Shown here in pieces: positions 1 to 8,686 of a stretch of 64,000 bases of DNA. Position numbers and translations under genes: made by a program. The DNA comes from Agrococcus jenensis (GTDB taxonomy: Bacteria; Actinomycetota; Actinomycetes; Actinomycetales; Microbacteriaceae). The notes below the pieces were generated by a model. The model was given only the letters and a program-made list of their open reading frames with translations, made no database searches and was not told the DNA's origin. How positions within the stretch are numbered: position 1 is the stretch's first letter; every line of letters begins with the position of its first letter. Location of the stretch: assembly GCF_003752465.1 (NCBI RefSeq), contig NZ_RKHJ01000001.1, positions 1,240,001-1,304,000 of the forward strand, written 5' to 3'.

Positions 1-1
1 C

Positions 2-814
2 GCGCCCGCCCACCTCGTCGTGGTCGGGAGCCCCGGCGAGGAGGGCGCGGCGGGCAAGGTGCCGATGATCGAGCACGGCGTGCTCGACGGCATCGACCTG
101 GCGATGATGATCCACCCGGCGGGGGAGGACGTCGCCGCATCGAGCTCGCTGTCGCGCGTCGCGCTCGACGTCGAGTTCACGGGCCGCGCGAGCCACGCGG
201 CGGCGCACCCCGAGCGCGGCATCAACGCCCTCGACGCGGCGACGCTCGCGCTCACCGCGATCGGCCTGCTGCGTCAGCAGCTGCCCGACGACGCGCGCAT
301 CCACGCGATCGTGACGGACGGCGGCCAGGCGCCGAACATCATCCCCGAGCACACGGCGATCCGCGCGTTCGTGCGCGCGGAGGACCGCGACGCGCTGCTC
401 GCGAGCATCGTGCCGCGCGTGCAGGCGTGCTTCCAGGGCGCGGCGATCGCCACCGGCTGCGAGGTGCTGATCGAGGAGCGGACGCCGCCGTACTACTCGC
501 TGCGACCCAACCCGACGCTCGCGGGCCTCGCCGAGCAGGCGCTCGTCGCGCTCGGCCGCACGCCCGCGGTCGCGCCGCAGATGGGCGGCTCGACCGACAT
601 GGGCAACGTGAGCCACGTCGTGCCCTCGATCCACCCGATGCTCACGCTCGTCCCCGACTGCTCGCCCCACACTCGCGAGTTCGCCGAGGCGGCGGGTGGC
701 ACGGCGGCGACGCCGGTGATCGAGGACGGCGCGGCGCTGCTCGCGGCCACGGCGCTCGCCGCCTTCCGCGACCCCGCCGTGGTCGCCGAGGCGAAGGCGA
801 CGTTCGCCGCCTGA
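2..814 (+). CDS. M20-family amidohydrolase/aminoacylase, 5' end outside window
   Basis: This is the C-terminal part of a zinc peptidase-like amidohydrolase of the M20 family (AbgB / aminobenzoyl-glutamate hydrolase type), which cleaves N-acyl or amide bonds of small cytoplasmic substrates. The frame is open from base 2, so the N-terminus with the first metal ligands lies upstream. Visible signatures are GSPGEEG, carrying the catalytic/metal Glu pair, GRASHAAAHPERGINALDA at the start of the dimerisation lid domain, and GGSTDMGNVSHVVPSIHP in the second catalytic lobe. The substrate cannot be told from sequence. A strong hairpin follows 21 bases after the stop, so the gene probably ends its transcript. 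Family assignment is firm, the exact reaction is not. Confidence 0.88.
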   Translation, partial: APAHLVVVGSPGEEGAAGKVPMIEHGVLDGIDLAMMIHPAGEDVAASSSLSRVALDVEFTGRASHAAAHPERGINALDAATLALTAIGLLRQQLPDDARIHAIVTDGGQAPNIIPEHTAIRAFVRAEDRDALLASIVPRVQACFQGAAIATGCEVLIEERTPPYYSLRPNPTLAGLAEQALVALGRTPAVAPQMGGSTDMGNVSHVVPSIHPMLTLVPDCSPHTREFAEAAGGTAATPVIEDGAALLAATALAAFRDPAVVAEAKATFAA

Positions 815-835
815 CCCGGCGCGGATCCGCGCGCA

Positions 836-870
836 CGGATGGCCCGCTCCAGCTCGGAGCGGGCCATCCG
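836..870 (+). terminator. Strong hairpin terminator after the M20 gene
   Basis: Perfect 15-bp inverted repeat (CGGATGGCCCGCTCC at 836-850 and its complement at 856-870) with a 5-base loop. No U-tract follows, as is usual for high-GC actinobacteria. Confidence 0.7.
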
Positions 871-930
871 CGGCTCCCGGGCCGCCCGCTGGCGGCGCGA
901 CACGCCGAAGCAACTCGTTCGAAAGAACCC

Positions 931-959
931 TTGCGAAGCGTCTGCTTCGAAGGTAGTGT
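931..959 (+). promoter_or_regulatory. Promoter with overlapping inverted repeat (ArsR operator candidate)
   Basis: TTGCGA (931-936) and TAGTGT (954-959) are separated by 17 bases, a plausible -35/-10 pair. The spacer holds the inverted repeat CGAAGC-GTCT-GCTTCG (934-949), and TTCGAA occurs at 918-923 and 946-951. The position suggests autoregulation by the ArsR-type repressor encoded downstream. The protein-DNA match is inference. Confidence 0.5.
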
Positions 960-1009
960 TTCGCATATCGGCAGGGCACCTGCACCGCCGGACACCGAGG
1001 AGGCACACC

Positions 1010-1144
1010 ATGGGACGCACGAGCCGCATCCCGCACCGCATCGCCAGCGAGGAGCGCAACCGCGCCCGCGTCGAGCGCGAGGCGAGTGCGCGCTACTACG
1101 ACCGCGAGCGCGCCGAGCTGCGCATCCAGCGTGGTTTGATCTGA
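1010..1144 (+). CDS. Small charged protein, 44 residues
   Basis: Short reading frame starting ATG with GAGGAGG a few bases upstream, a clear ribosome-binding site. The product is extremely rich in Arg and Glu, contains no hydrophobic segment and is probably one alpha helix. I recognise no family. It is the first gene after the inverted-repeat promoter and ends 2 bases before the ATG of the ArsR-type gene, so it is almost certainly co-transcribed with the regulator and the MFS pump. Its function is unknown. Confidence 0.6.
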   Translation: MGRTSRIPHRIASEERNRARVEREASARYYDRERAELRIQRGLI

Positions 1145-1146
1145 GC

Positions 1147-1797
1147 ATGACCGAGGCGCGCGACCCGTCCGATCGGGCACCGCAGAGCGAGCCGGGCGAT
1201 GAGGCCCCGGCGCTCCGGAGCAGCGATCCCGCGGTGCTGCGCGCACTCGCCCACCCCCTGCGGGTCGAGATCCTCGCCGTCATCGACGAGCTCGAGGAGG
1301 CGACCGCGACGCAGATCGCGGAGCGCGTCGGCGAGAGCCCGTCGAACTGCTCGTTCCACCTGCGCACGCTCGAGAAGGCCGGCTTCATCGTGCGCGCCGA
1401 GGCCAAGGGCACGTCGAAGCCGTGGCGGTCGGCGCACCGGAGCCGCGACCTGCGCCCCGACCCCGACGACATCGACTCCGTGCGGTCGTCGAGCACGATC
1501 GGCGCCCTCTATGTGCAGCACGAGGCCGACCGGATGATCAAGTTCCTCACCGCGCACGGCAACGGCAAGCTGCCGGAGTGGGTGAACGGCGTCACCGTCA
1601 ACATCTCCACGTTCTGGGCGACGCCCGACGAGCTCGCCGAGGTCGCGGAGGAGATCGCCCACCTCGTCGACCGCTTCCGCGGCCGCCACGACGACGCGTC
1701 GCTGCGCCCGGTCGGCAGCCACAAGTCGCACTTCTTCGCCACCCTGAACCCCGATCTCGACGCGCCGCTGACCGGCGCGGAGCCCGCCGCGGACTGA
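1147..1797 (+). CDS. ArsR-type winged-helix transcriptional regulator
   Basis: A 216-residue regulator. Residues about 27-95 form an ArsR/HTH_20-type winged helix: 'RALAHPLRVEILAVI', then ATQIAERVGESPSNCSFHLRTLEKAGFI as the recognition region. The C-terminal half is a longer ligand-sensing or dimerisation extension seen in this subgroup, without a Cys-rich metal site. The ATG lies 2 bases after the small-protein stop, giving translational coupling. The next gene encodes an MFS pump in the same direction, so the likely role is repression of an efflux system through the inverted repeat at 934-949. The inducer is unknown. Confidence 0.85.
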   Translation: MTEARDPSDRAPQSEPGDEAPALRSSDPAVLRALAHPLRVEILAVIDELEEATATQIAERVGESPSNCSFHLRTLEKAGFIVRAEAKGTSKPWRSAHRSRDLRPDPDDIDSVRSSSTIGALYVQHEADRMIKFLTAHGNGKLPEWVNGVTVNISTFWATPDELAEVAEEIAHLVDRFRGRHDDASLRPVGSHKSHFFATLNPDLDAPLTGAEPAAD

Positions 1798-1925
1798 CGT
1801 CCGTCCGCTCGTCGAGGCTGCCATGCGCGCCGCCTCGACGCCCCGGCCGCGCGCCCGCGGTCGCGATCCGCCGCGCCCGCGCACCGCCCGCGCACCACAC
1901 CCGCGCACCATACGAGGGACCGCTC

Positions 1926-3197
1926 ATGACCACCACCGCATCCACGGCGACCGCCACCAAGCCCGCGTCGCCCATGCGCCGCCCCGCCTACCGACGCCTC
2001 ATGGTCGGCTGGGTCGCCACCAACCTCGGCGACAGCGCGCTCTACCTCGTGCTCGCGATCTGGGTGCGGGAGCTCACCGGCTCCGACGCCGCGGGCGCGC
2101 TCGTCTTCCTCTTCATCGGCCTGCCCGCGCTGCTCGCCCCCTTCGCCGGCCAGCTCGCCGACCGCGTGCACCGCCGCCCGCTGCTCATCGGCACGAACCT
2201 CGGCACGGCCGGCGTCGTGCTCACGCTGCTGCTCGTGCAGGGGGCCGAGCATGTCTGGCTCATCTACGCCGCGACCTTCGGCTACGGCCTCGCCGCCTAC
2301 CTCACCGCCGCGGCGCAATCGGGCCTGCTGCGCGACCTGCTGCCGGACGAGGAGCTCGCCGGCGCGAACGGCATCTTCACGTCGATCGACAACGGGATGC
2401 GCATCATCAGCCCGGCGCTCGGCGCGGCCCTGTACGTCGCCGCCGGGCCGTGGGCCGTGATCGCGCTCGCCGCGGGCGGCTTCCTGACCATGGCGATCGT
2501 ACTCACGACCGTGCGCATCCAGGAGTCGCCGCCCGAGCCGCGACTGGCCGGCGAGACGTACTGGCACGAGCTCTCGGCGGGCTTCCGCGCGCTGCTCGCC
2601 GACCCGCTGCTCCGGCTGCTCACCATCGCCACCGCGATCGGCTTCGGCCTGACCGGGCTGCTGAACGCCACGATCTTCCCGCTCGTCGAGCACGGCCTGC
2701 AGGAGGGTCCCGCGGCGCTCGGACCCGCGCAGGCGATCCAGGGCATCGGCGCGCTCGCGGGCGGTCTGTGTTCCGCCTGGATGCTGCGGCGGATCGGCGA
2801 GCGCCGCCTCGTCGCGTGGGGGCTCGCGCTCGTCGGGCTCGGCACCGTGGTCGCGTTCCTCGTCGTGCAGTGGCCGCTGCCGGAGGCGTGGATGCGCTGG
2901 CTGGGCGTCGGCGCGCTGCAGGCGCTCATCGGCTTCGGCGTCCCGTGGGTGATCGTCGGCGTCGTGACGCTGCGGATGCGGCGCACGGGGCCGCGGCTGC
3001 AGGGCCGCACCTCGGCGGCGCTCAACGTCTCGATCAACGTGCCGCAGATGCTCATGCTCGCGCTCGGCAGCGCGCTCCTCGGGGCGATCGACTACCGCTG
3101 GCTCATCGCGGCGACCGCGCTCGGCGTGCTGGGCGCGGCGCTCGCCGTCGCCCTGGGCCGCCGCCTCGACCACGCGGCCGCCGACCCGGACGCCTGA
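1926..3197 (+). CDS. MFS transporter, probable drug efflux
   Basis: A 423-residue major facilitator with about 12 membrane spans. After a short Thr/Ala-rich tail come 'RRPAYRRLMVGW' and the loop motif GQLADRVHRRPLLIG, corresponding to MFS motif A (GxLaDrxGrkxxl). The start at 1926 follows a GAGGGA-like site and excludes an unlikely Arg-rich extension. It lies behind the ArsR-type gene in the same direction, a common regulator-pump pair. Its substrate is not predictable. Confidence 0.85.
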   Translation: MTTTASTATATKPASPMRRPAYRRLMVGWVATNLGDSALYLVLAIWVRELTGSDAAGALVFLFIGLPALLAPFAGQLADRVHRRPLLIGTNLGTAGVVLTLLLVQGAEHVWLIYAATFGYGLAAYLTAAAQSGLLRDLLPDEELAGANGIFTSIDNGMRIISPALGAALYVAAGPWAVIALAAGGFLTMAIVLTTVRIQESPPEPRLAGETYWHELSAGFRALLADPLLRLLTIATAIGFGLTGLLNATIFPLVEHGLQEGPAALGPAQAIQGIGALAGGLCSAWMLRRIGERRLVAWGLALVGLGTVVAFLVVQWPLPEAWMRWLGVGALQALIGFGVPWVIVGVVTLRMRRTGPRLQGRTSAALNVSINVPQMLMLALGSALLGAIDYRWLIAATALGVLGAALAVALGRRLDHAAADPDA

Positions 3198-3237
3198 GCG
3201 GCTGCGCGAGCGCCGGCGGTCGTGCGATGCTCGCCGT

Positions 3238-3816
3238 ATGGACGAGGACGACGAGCGCCGCCTGCGCCGCGCGCGCTGGCTGCTGATCCTCGCCGTCGTC
3301 GTCATCGGAGGCACGATCGCGCTCGTGCTGCAGCAGGATCCGCCCGCGAGCCTCGGCGCCGGGCTCGCGGCGGCGGCGTGCGTGCTGCTGCTGTCCGGGA
3401 TCGCAGACCCCTTGCTCGCGATGCTCGTCGGGAACGGGCGCAACCCGTTCGTGCGCACCCGGCACGACCGGGACGCCCTCCTCGCGCCGGTCGAGCCGCG
3501 CTCGGGACCGCCGCCGGAGCCCGGCATGTGGCGCACCGACGCGGTGTTCGGCGAGCTCGCGCGGCTGGCCGAGGCCGACGGCGGCGAGCTGCTGGTGCTC
3601 CGCACGCGCCGTCGCGTCAGGATCGCGCGCACCGATGCTCGCTCGCTCGACGCTCCCACGCCGGTGGCGTGCGATCTCGTCGTCATCGGCCACCAGCTGC
3701 TCGAGCATCGCGAGGTCGGCGACCCCGATGCGCTCCGTCGGAGCATGCACGCGCTCATCGATCGGTTGATCGCGACGACGAGCTGGCAGATCGGCGGGGA
3801 GCGCGTCGAGCGCTGA
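3238..3816 (+). CDS. Hypothetical membrane protein, 192 residues
   Basis: Not recognised. A charged, acidic-then-basic N-terminus is followed by two hydrophobic segments (about residues 13-33 and 38-60) and a soluble C-terminal domain of about 120 residues that is Arg-rich in the middle. A GATGCT box 6 bases before the ATG fits the leaderless promoter pattern of this window. It may be anchored at the membrane with the soluble part in the cytoplasm. Confidence 0.6.
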   Translation: MDEDDERRLRRARWLLILAVVVIGGTIALVLQQDPPASLGAGLAAAACVLLLSGIADPLLAMLVGNGRNPFVRTRHDRDALLAPVEPRSGPPPEPGMWRTDAVFGELARLAEADGGELLVLRTRRRVRIARTDARSLDAPTPVACDLVVIGHQLLEHREVGDPDALRRSMHALIDRLIATTSWQIGGERVER

Positions 3817-3912
3817 CGCACGGCGCCGAGCTCGACGCGCCGCCGTCCATCGGAGGGATGATTGCGCGCTCCGGCGGCCCCGCCGGGCGCCGCCGCCTGC
3901 CAGGCTCCTGCC

Positions 3913-4695
3913 ATGCGACGCATCCACTGGACCTGGCCGGCCGCCGCGCTGTGCCTCGTCGGTGCCGTGGTGACGGGCTGCATGCTGCTGCAGCCGCCGG
4001 CGCCCAGGGCGACGGTGACGGACGCATCCGGGCAGGAGGTCACGCTCTCCTGGGCGGACTTCCCCGGGGAGGCGTGGATCGAGCCCGCCGACGTGCTCGC
4101 GGCGCCGCGAGCGGAGCAGATCGAGTCGGTCGGCGACGCGCTCCTCACGGATCTGCAGCGCGTCGTCGACGAGCACGCGAGGGGCGGCGCCTGGGCGGAG
4201 GGCGCGGCGGGCGGCATGTTCGCGAACACCGGCAACGGCTACGGCGGGGCGACGCTGCACCACCTCTACAACTCGAGCGACCGGTCGACCGGAACGGTGC
4301 CCGACGACTGGCCGGCGCTCAGCGACGCGCTCGACGCCGAGCTCGCCGAGCGCGGCTTCGACCCGATCGTCTGGGACTTCGATCGCGAGCCGTACGCGCA
4401 CCAGACGCCGGCCGAGCGCGATGCCGAGGTCGTCGAAGTGCACGGGTCGCTCGACCCGGCGCAGATGTGGCAGTGGCTCGGCATGGCGTCGAACGGCAGC
4501 GCCTGGGTCTCGGTGATGCTCGTGGACCTCGATCGAGGGGTGGGGGCGCCGCTGGAGACGGACGCCGCCGTGCAGTCGCAGGTGTCGCTCATGGCGGGCG
4601 CGACCGTCATCCAGGCGGCGGACGAGCAGGCCTACCGGGACGGCACCGCGCCGTTCGCGGGGCTCGAGCGTCCAGCGCCCACGACGTCCGACTGA
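3913..4695 (+). CDS. Putative lipoprotein of unknown function
   Basis: A 260-residue protein starting MRRIHWTW, with a hydrophobic stretch ending in VVTGC, a type II signal peptide with the lipidated Cys at residue 22. The mature part is acidic and shows no family I recognise; it contains GNGYGGATLHHLYNSSD and a Trp-rich stretch AQMWQWLGMAS. The ATG was chosen because it gives an ideal lipoprotein signal and lies 6 bases after CAGGCT, a -10-like box. It should sit on the outer face of the cytoplasmic membrane. Confidence 0.65.
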   Translation: MRRIHWTWPAAALCLVGAVVTGCMLLQPPAPRATVTDASGQEVTLSWADFPGEAWIEPADVLAAPRAEQIESVGDALLTDLQRVVDEHARGGAWAEGAAGGMFANTGNGYGGATLHHLYNSSDRSTGTVPDDWPALSDALDAELAERGFDPIVWDFDREPYAHQTPAERDAEVVEVHGSLDPAQMWQWLGMASNGSAWVSVMLVDLDRGVGAPLETDAAVQSQVSLMAGATVIQAADEQAYRDGTAPFAGLERPAPTTSD

Positions 4696-4740
4696 CGCGC
4701 GGCTCGGCGCGCGCATAGCAAGAGCCGGGAGGATGAGCGC

Positions 4741-5220
4741 ATGACGACGCTCAGCGACTTCCAGGCAGAGGCACTCACCGGCGGCGAGGTCGATCTCGCC
4801 GACTACGAGGGCAAGGTCGTGCTCGTGGTGAACACCGCGAGCCAGTGCGGCCTCACGCCTCAGTTCGAGGGCCTCGAGCAGCTCTACCGCGACCTCGCGC
4901 CCGAGGGGCTCGTCGTGCTCGGCTTCCCCTCGGACAGCTTCAACCAGGAGCTCGACGAGGCCGAGGCGATCGCCGATGCGTGCGAGCGCAACTACGGCGT
5001 CAGCTTCCCGATGTTCGCGAAGGTCGCCGTCAACGGCAGCGACACGCACCCCGTCTTCCAGTGGCTCAAGGAGGAGAAGAAGGGGCTGCTCGGCGGCGCG
5101 GTCAAGTGGAACTTCACGAAGTTCCTCATCGGCCGCGACGGCACGGTGATCGAGCGCTTCGCGCCCACCACCACGCCGGAGCAGCTGCGCGGCGACGTCG
5201 AGCAGGCGCTCGCCGCCTGA
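4741..5220 (+). CDS. Glutathione peroxidase family thiol peroxidase
   Basis: A 159-residue Gpx-family enzyme, usually thioredoxin-dependent in bacteria, reducing hydroperoxides in the cytoplasm. NTASQCGLTPQFEGLEQLY contains the peroxidatic Cys36. Cys81 in ADACERNYGVSFP matches the resolving Cys of two-cysteine Gpx proteins. KWNFTKFLIGRDG carries the conserved Trp-Asn. The usual FPCNQFGxQEP segment, which supplies the catalytic Gln, reads FPSDSFNQEL, so that Gln is replaced. GGGAGG upstream may serve as ribosome-binding site. Confidence 0.88.
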   Translation: MTTLSDFQAEALTGGEVDLADYEGKVVLVVNTASQCGLTPQFEGLEQLYRDLAPEGLVVLGFPSDSFNQELDEAEAIADACERNYGVSFPMFAKVAVNGSDTHPVFQWLKEEKKGLLGGAVKWNFTKFLIGRDGTVIERFAPTTTPEQLRGDVEQALAA

Positions 5221-5280
5221 CCGCCGCGCTGCCGCAAGCACGACACGATGACGCCCCTGGCACGCCGGGGGACGCGGTCC

Positions 5281-5286
5281 TAGCCT
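5281..5286 (+). promoter_or_regulatory. -10 box (TAGCCT), leaderless
   Basis: TAGCCT ends 6 bases before the ATG at 5293, with a weak TGGCAC 17 bases upstream. The transcript should begin at or next to the start codon. Confidence 0.5.
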
Positions 5287-5292
5287 GACGCC

Positions 5293-6027
5293 ATGACGCT
5301 GTCGGAACCGGGAGCCGTCGCGGCGTCCGGCCGGCCGATCGGGGCGGCGCCGCTGCCGGTCCCGCGGCCGCCGCTGCCCCGCGCCGCGGCGCCCCGGGCC
5401 CGCCTCGCGGGCGGCGTCGGCGGTGGGCTCGCCTGGCTCGGGCTCGCCGTCGCGCAGGCATGCGCGGCGCTGCTGCTGCTCGGGCTCGCGATCCCCACCC
5501 TGCTGCTGGGCGCCGTCGCGTGGATGGAGGGTGCGCCGGACCCGGGCGTCGGCATCGCCCGCGCGGTGCTGCCCTGGCTCGGGACGCCGACCGCGATCGC
5601 ACTCGCGATCGGCGTCCCGTTGGGCCTCGGCATCGCGCTGCTCGGCCTGTGGCTCAGCGCGCGCATGCTGCGCCACCCGGGGCTCGCGCATCCCGCCGGC
5701 GTCACGTGGGCCGCATTCGGCATCGCCCTCGTGGCCGCGAGCTTCGTCAGCGGGCTCGGCTCCTCCGTCGGCGGCCCCTTCGTCGGCGGACTCCCGGGCA
5801 TCGGCTCCGGGGGACTCGGCGGGTCGTCCTCGGGCATCGCTCCGGATGCGCTGGCCGAGTGGGCCGATGCCGACCGGCTGCTCGCGATCGCCTGGCCGTT
5901 CGTCGCGATCGGCAGCCTCGCCTCGATCATCGTGCCGATCGTGCTGAGCGTCTTCGCCTGGTGGTGGATGGCGCACGCCATGCGGCCGGCGGCCCCGTCA
6001 CCGGCTCGGCCACCTGCCGAGCCCTGA
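5293..6027 (+). CDS. Hypothetical integral membrane protein, 244 residues
   Basis: Not recognised. A Pro/Ala/Arg-rich cytoplasmic N-terminus (about 40 residues) is followed by four hydrophobic segments, near residues 50-75, 95-118, 133-155 and 200-225, with a Gly/Ser-rich loop between the third and fourth and a Pro-rich tail. No catalytic motif is visible. It lies between Gpx and LtrA genes but has its own -10 box, so it is probably a separate transcript. Confidence 0.6.
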   Translation: MTLSEPGAVAASGRPIGAAPLPVPRPPLPRAAAPRARLAGGVGGGLAWLGLAVAQACAALLLLGLAIPTLLLGAVAWMEGAPDPGVGIARAVLPWLGTPTAIALAIGVPLGLGIALLGLWLSARMLRHPGLAHPAGVTWAAFGIALVAASFVSGLGSSVGGPFVGGLPGIGSGGLGGSSSGIAPDALAEWADADRLLAIAWPFVAIGSLASIIVPIVLSVFAWWWMAHAMRPAAPSPARPPAEP

Positions 6028-6060
6028 CGGCGCGCGGCGCGCGGCGCGCGTCCGCGACCG

Positions 6061-6066
6061 TAGGCT
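6061..6066 (+). promoter_or_regulatory. -10 box (TAGGCT), leaderless
   Basis: TAGGCT ends 7 bases before the ltrA ATG at 6074, the same arrangement as at several other genes in this window. Confidence 0.5.
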
Positions 6067-6073
6067 CAGCGCC

Positions 6074-7309
6074 ATGAGCATGTCCAATCACGCCGGCTCC
6101 CGCGAGGGCGGCGAACCCGAGGTCGTCCCCGCTGCGGAGGCGGGACGCTTCCGGCTGCTGCAGATGCGTCCGCGTGACCCCGAGGAGGCGGGGAGGACGG
6201 CCACGCCGCTCGAGCTGTTCTTCGACCTCGTGTTCGTGGTCGCGGTCAGCGTCGCCGCCGTCAACCTGCACCACGCGCTCACCGAGGCCCACATCGTCGA
6301 GGGACTGCTCGTCTACGCCGTCATCTTCTTCGGCATCTGGTGGGCGTGGATCAACTCCACCTGGTTCGCCACCTCGTTCGCGACGGACGACTGGCTCTAC
6401 CGGCTGCTGACCTTCGTGCAGATGGCCGGTGTGCTCGTGCTCGCGGCAGGCGTGAAGCCCGCGTTCGAGGAGCGCGACTTCTCGCTGCTGATCTTCAGCT
6501 ACGTCGTGATGCGGGTCGCGATGGTGACGCAGTGGCTGCGCGCGTCGCGGTGGGCTGGCGAGAGCCGCCGGGCGACGCAGCTGTACGCGCTCGGGATCGC
6601 GGTCGCCCAAGTGCTCTGGCTGCTGTCGCTGCTGCTGCCGGAACCGGTCTCGTTCGTCGCGATCGGCGTGCTCATCCTCGTCGAGCTCGCCGTGCCGATC
6701 GTCGCCGAGCGGCAGGGCGCGACGCCGTGGCATCCGCACCACCTCACCGAGCGCTTCGGTCTCTTCACGCTCATCCTGCTCGGCGAGAGCCTGCTCGCCT
6801 CCGCCAACGCCGTCATCGTGGCGATCGAGGAGGTCGACGAGCTCGGCCCGCTGCTGTGGATCGCGACCCTCGCGCTCGTCGTCACCTGCGCCCTCTGGTG
6901 GATCTACTTCTGGTCGCCCCACCACCGGCTCATCACCGACTACGCGAGCTCGGTGCGGCACGGCTACGCGCACTACTTCGTCTTCGCCGCCGCCGGCGCC
7001 CTCTCCGCCGGCATCGAGGTCGAGATCGACGTGCTCACCGGCACGTCCGCGCTCGACCCGCTCATCGCGTCCTTCACCGTCACCGTGCCGATCGCGGTGT
7101 TCGTCATGGGCATCTGGTGGATCGCGCTGCGGCACCAGCGCGACCGCGTCGTGAACACGGTCGTGCCGACCGCCGCGCTGCTCGTGCTGCTCGACCCGGT
7201 GCTGCCGTTCCCGGTCGCCGTGTCGGCGATCATCCTCACGCTCGTCGTCGTCGTGCTCGTGGCGCGCGCGCCGGAGGAGGCCCACGAGCACGGCAGGATG
7301 GAGGCGTGA
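6074..7309 (+). CDS. ltrA: Low temperature requirement protein A (LtrA) family
   Basis: A 411-residue polytopic membrane protein of the LtrA family. The diagnostic block TPLELFFDLVFVVAVSV is present near residue 47, followed by about ten further membrane spans and family-typical blocks such as WWAWINSTWF and ERFGLFTLILLGES. The family name comes from a Listeria mutant that grows poorly in the cold; the molecular activity is not established. Its stop overlaps the GTG of the TauE-type gene by 4 bases (GTGA), so the two are coupled. Confidence 0.9.
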   Translation: MSMSNHAGSREGGEPEVVPAAEAGRFRLLQMRPRDPEEAGRTATPLELFFDLVFVVAVSVAAVNLHHALTEAHIVEGLLVYAVIFFGIWWAWINSTWFATSFATDDWLYRLLTFVQMAGVLVLAAGVKPAFEERDFSLLIFSYVVMRVAMVTQWLRASRWAGESRRATQLYALGIAVAQVLWLLSLLLPEPVSFVAIGVLILVELAVPIVAERQGATPWHPHHLTERFGLFTLILLGESLLASANAVIVAIEEVDELGPLLWIATLALVVTCALWWIYFWSPHHRLITDYASSVRHGYAHYFVFAAAGALSAGIEVEIDVLTGTSALDPLIASFTVTVPIAVFVMGIWWIALRHQRDRVVNTVVPTAALLVLLDPVLPFPVAVSAIILTLVVVVLVARAPEEAHEHGRMEA

Positions 7310-8100
7310 CCGAGAGCGAAGAGACCGACCAGCGCCGCCCGATCCTCGCCCTCGTCGGCATCGGGCTGTTCGCGGGCTTCCTGTCGGGGATGTTCGGCAT
7401 CGGCGGCGGCATCGTCATCGTGCCGCTGCTCGTGCTACTCGCGCGCTTCGGCCGCCGTCGCGCGGCCGGGACGTCGCTCGCCGCGATCGTGCCGTCGGCG
7501 CTCGTGGGCGTCGGCAGCTACGCCGCCGCGGGGCACGTCGACTGGCTCGTCGCGCTCATCCTCGTCATCGGCTCGGTCATCGGCGCGCAGGTCGGCGCGC
7601 ACCTGCTGCACAAGCTGCCGGTGCTCGCGATCCGCTGGGCGTTCATCGTCTTCCTCGCCGCCGTCGCGGTGAGCCTGTTCTTCGTGGTGCCCTCGCGCGA
7701 GGCCGAGACGGCGCTCGATCCGTGGTCGATCGCCGCGCTCGTCGTGCTCGGCTTCATCACCGGCGTGCTCTCGGGCATCCTCGGCGTCGGCGGCGGCATC
7801 ATCATCGTGCCGATGCTCATCCTGCTGTTCGGGCAGAGCGACCTCGTGGCGAAGGGCACGTCGCTCGCGATGATGATCCCGACCGCGATCTCGGGCACGA
7901 TCGGCAACCTGCGCAAGCGCAACGTCGACCTGCTGTCAGCCCTCGTCGTCGGCCTGTCGGCGTGCGTGACGACGGCCCTCGGCGCGGCCGCCGCGATCGC
8001 GCTCGACCCGCGCACCGCCTCGATCCTCTTCGCCGTGTTCCTCGTCGTGCTCATCGTGCGGCTCGTGGTGGAGGCCGTGAAGATGGGCCACGAGGAGTGA
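7306..8100 (+). CDS. TauE/SafE family anion exporter
   Basis: A 264-residue membrane protein with two homologous halves, each carrying the family motif: GFLSGMFGIGGGIVIVPLL near residue 25 and GVLSGILGVGGGIIIVPML near residue 155. TauE/SafE proteins move sulfite, sulfoacetate or related organic anions across the cytoplasmic membrane. The GTG at 7306 overlaps the ltrA stop, which fixes the start and predicts coupling. Eight membrane spans are expected. The substrate is unknown. Confidence 0.9.
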   Translation: MTESEETDQRRPILALVGIGLFAGFLSGMFGIGGGIVIVPLLVLLARFGRRRAAGTSLAAIVPSALVGVGSYAAAGHVDWLVALILVIGSVIGAQVGAHLLHKLPVLAIRWAFIVFLAAVAVSLFFVVPSREAETALDPWSIAALVVLGFITGVLSGILGVGGGIIIVPMLILLFGQSDLVAKGTSLAMMIPTAISGTIGNLRKRNVDLLSALVVGLSACVTTALGAAAAIALDPRTASILFAVFLVVLIVRLVVEAVKMGHEE

Positions 8101-8120
8101 GCGGGCGCTGACCGCCTGGG

Positions 8121-8597
8121 CTACCAGCCCCGCGTGCCCGGCGCGCCCTTGAACGGTCCGGTCACGCGCGACGTGATCCAGCCGCCGTAGAAGCCGCCGG
8201 CCTGCGGCTCGACCGCCTCGCCGTCGACCTCGACGCGGTCCATGCGGCCCGGGTAGATCGCGATGTGGTCGGCGAGCGGCTCGAAGCCCGGCTGCGGGGT
8301 CGGGTACCACCACGCCGCTGCGGACTCGGCGCGGTCGCCGCCGGCGACCGTGAGGTAGCTCGCGCGGCCCTTCCACTCGCAGACGCTCGCACCCGGTGCG
8401 CTCGCGAGCGCGCCCTCGCGGAAGGCGGAACGCGGCAGGTAGTAGGTGGGCGGATGGCTCGTCTCGAGCACGCGCAGCGACGCGCGCGTCTCGGCGATCA
8501 CCTCGCCGCCGAGCACCACGCGCACGAGCTCGTCGCTCGGCTCGATGCGGGGCGGGCGCGGGTAGTCCCAGACGTTCTCGGTCGGTCGCGTGGTCAT
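8121..8597 (-). CDS. DUF427 domain-containing protein
   Basis: A 158-residue cytoplasmic protein of the DUF427 family: 'VVLGGEVIAETRASLRVLE', 'PPTYYLPRSAF', 'CEWKGRASYLTV' and 'AAAWWYPTPQPGFEPLADHIAIYPGRMDRVEVDGE' match the compact beta-tent fold of this family. No biochemical role is established. It is transcribed convergently with the TauE-type gene and followed by no obvious partner. Confidence 0.88.
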   Translation of the reverse strand: MTTRPTENVWDYPRPPRIEPSDELVRVVLGGEVIAETRASLRVLETSHPPTYYLPRSAFREGALASAPGASVCEWKGRASYLTVAGGDRAESAAAWWYPTPQPGFEPLADHIAIYPGRMDRVEVDGEAVEPQAGGFYGGWITSRVTGPFKGAPGTRGW

Positions 8598-8686
8598 GCG
8601 CCCACGCTATGCACCCCGCCTATCAACCCCGCAGGAGCCGGCTGGCCACGATCGAGTGGCGGGAGCCTCGAGCCGCCCGCGACCGG

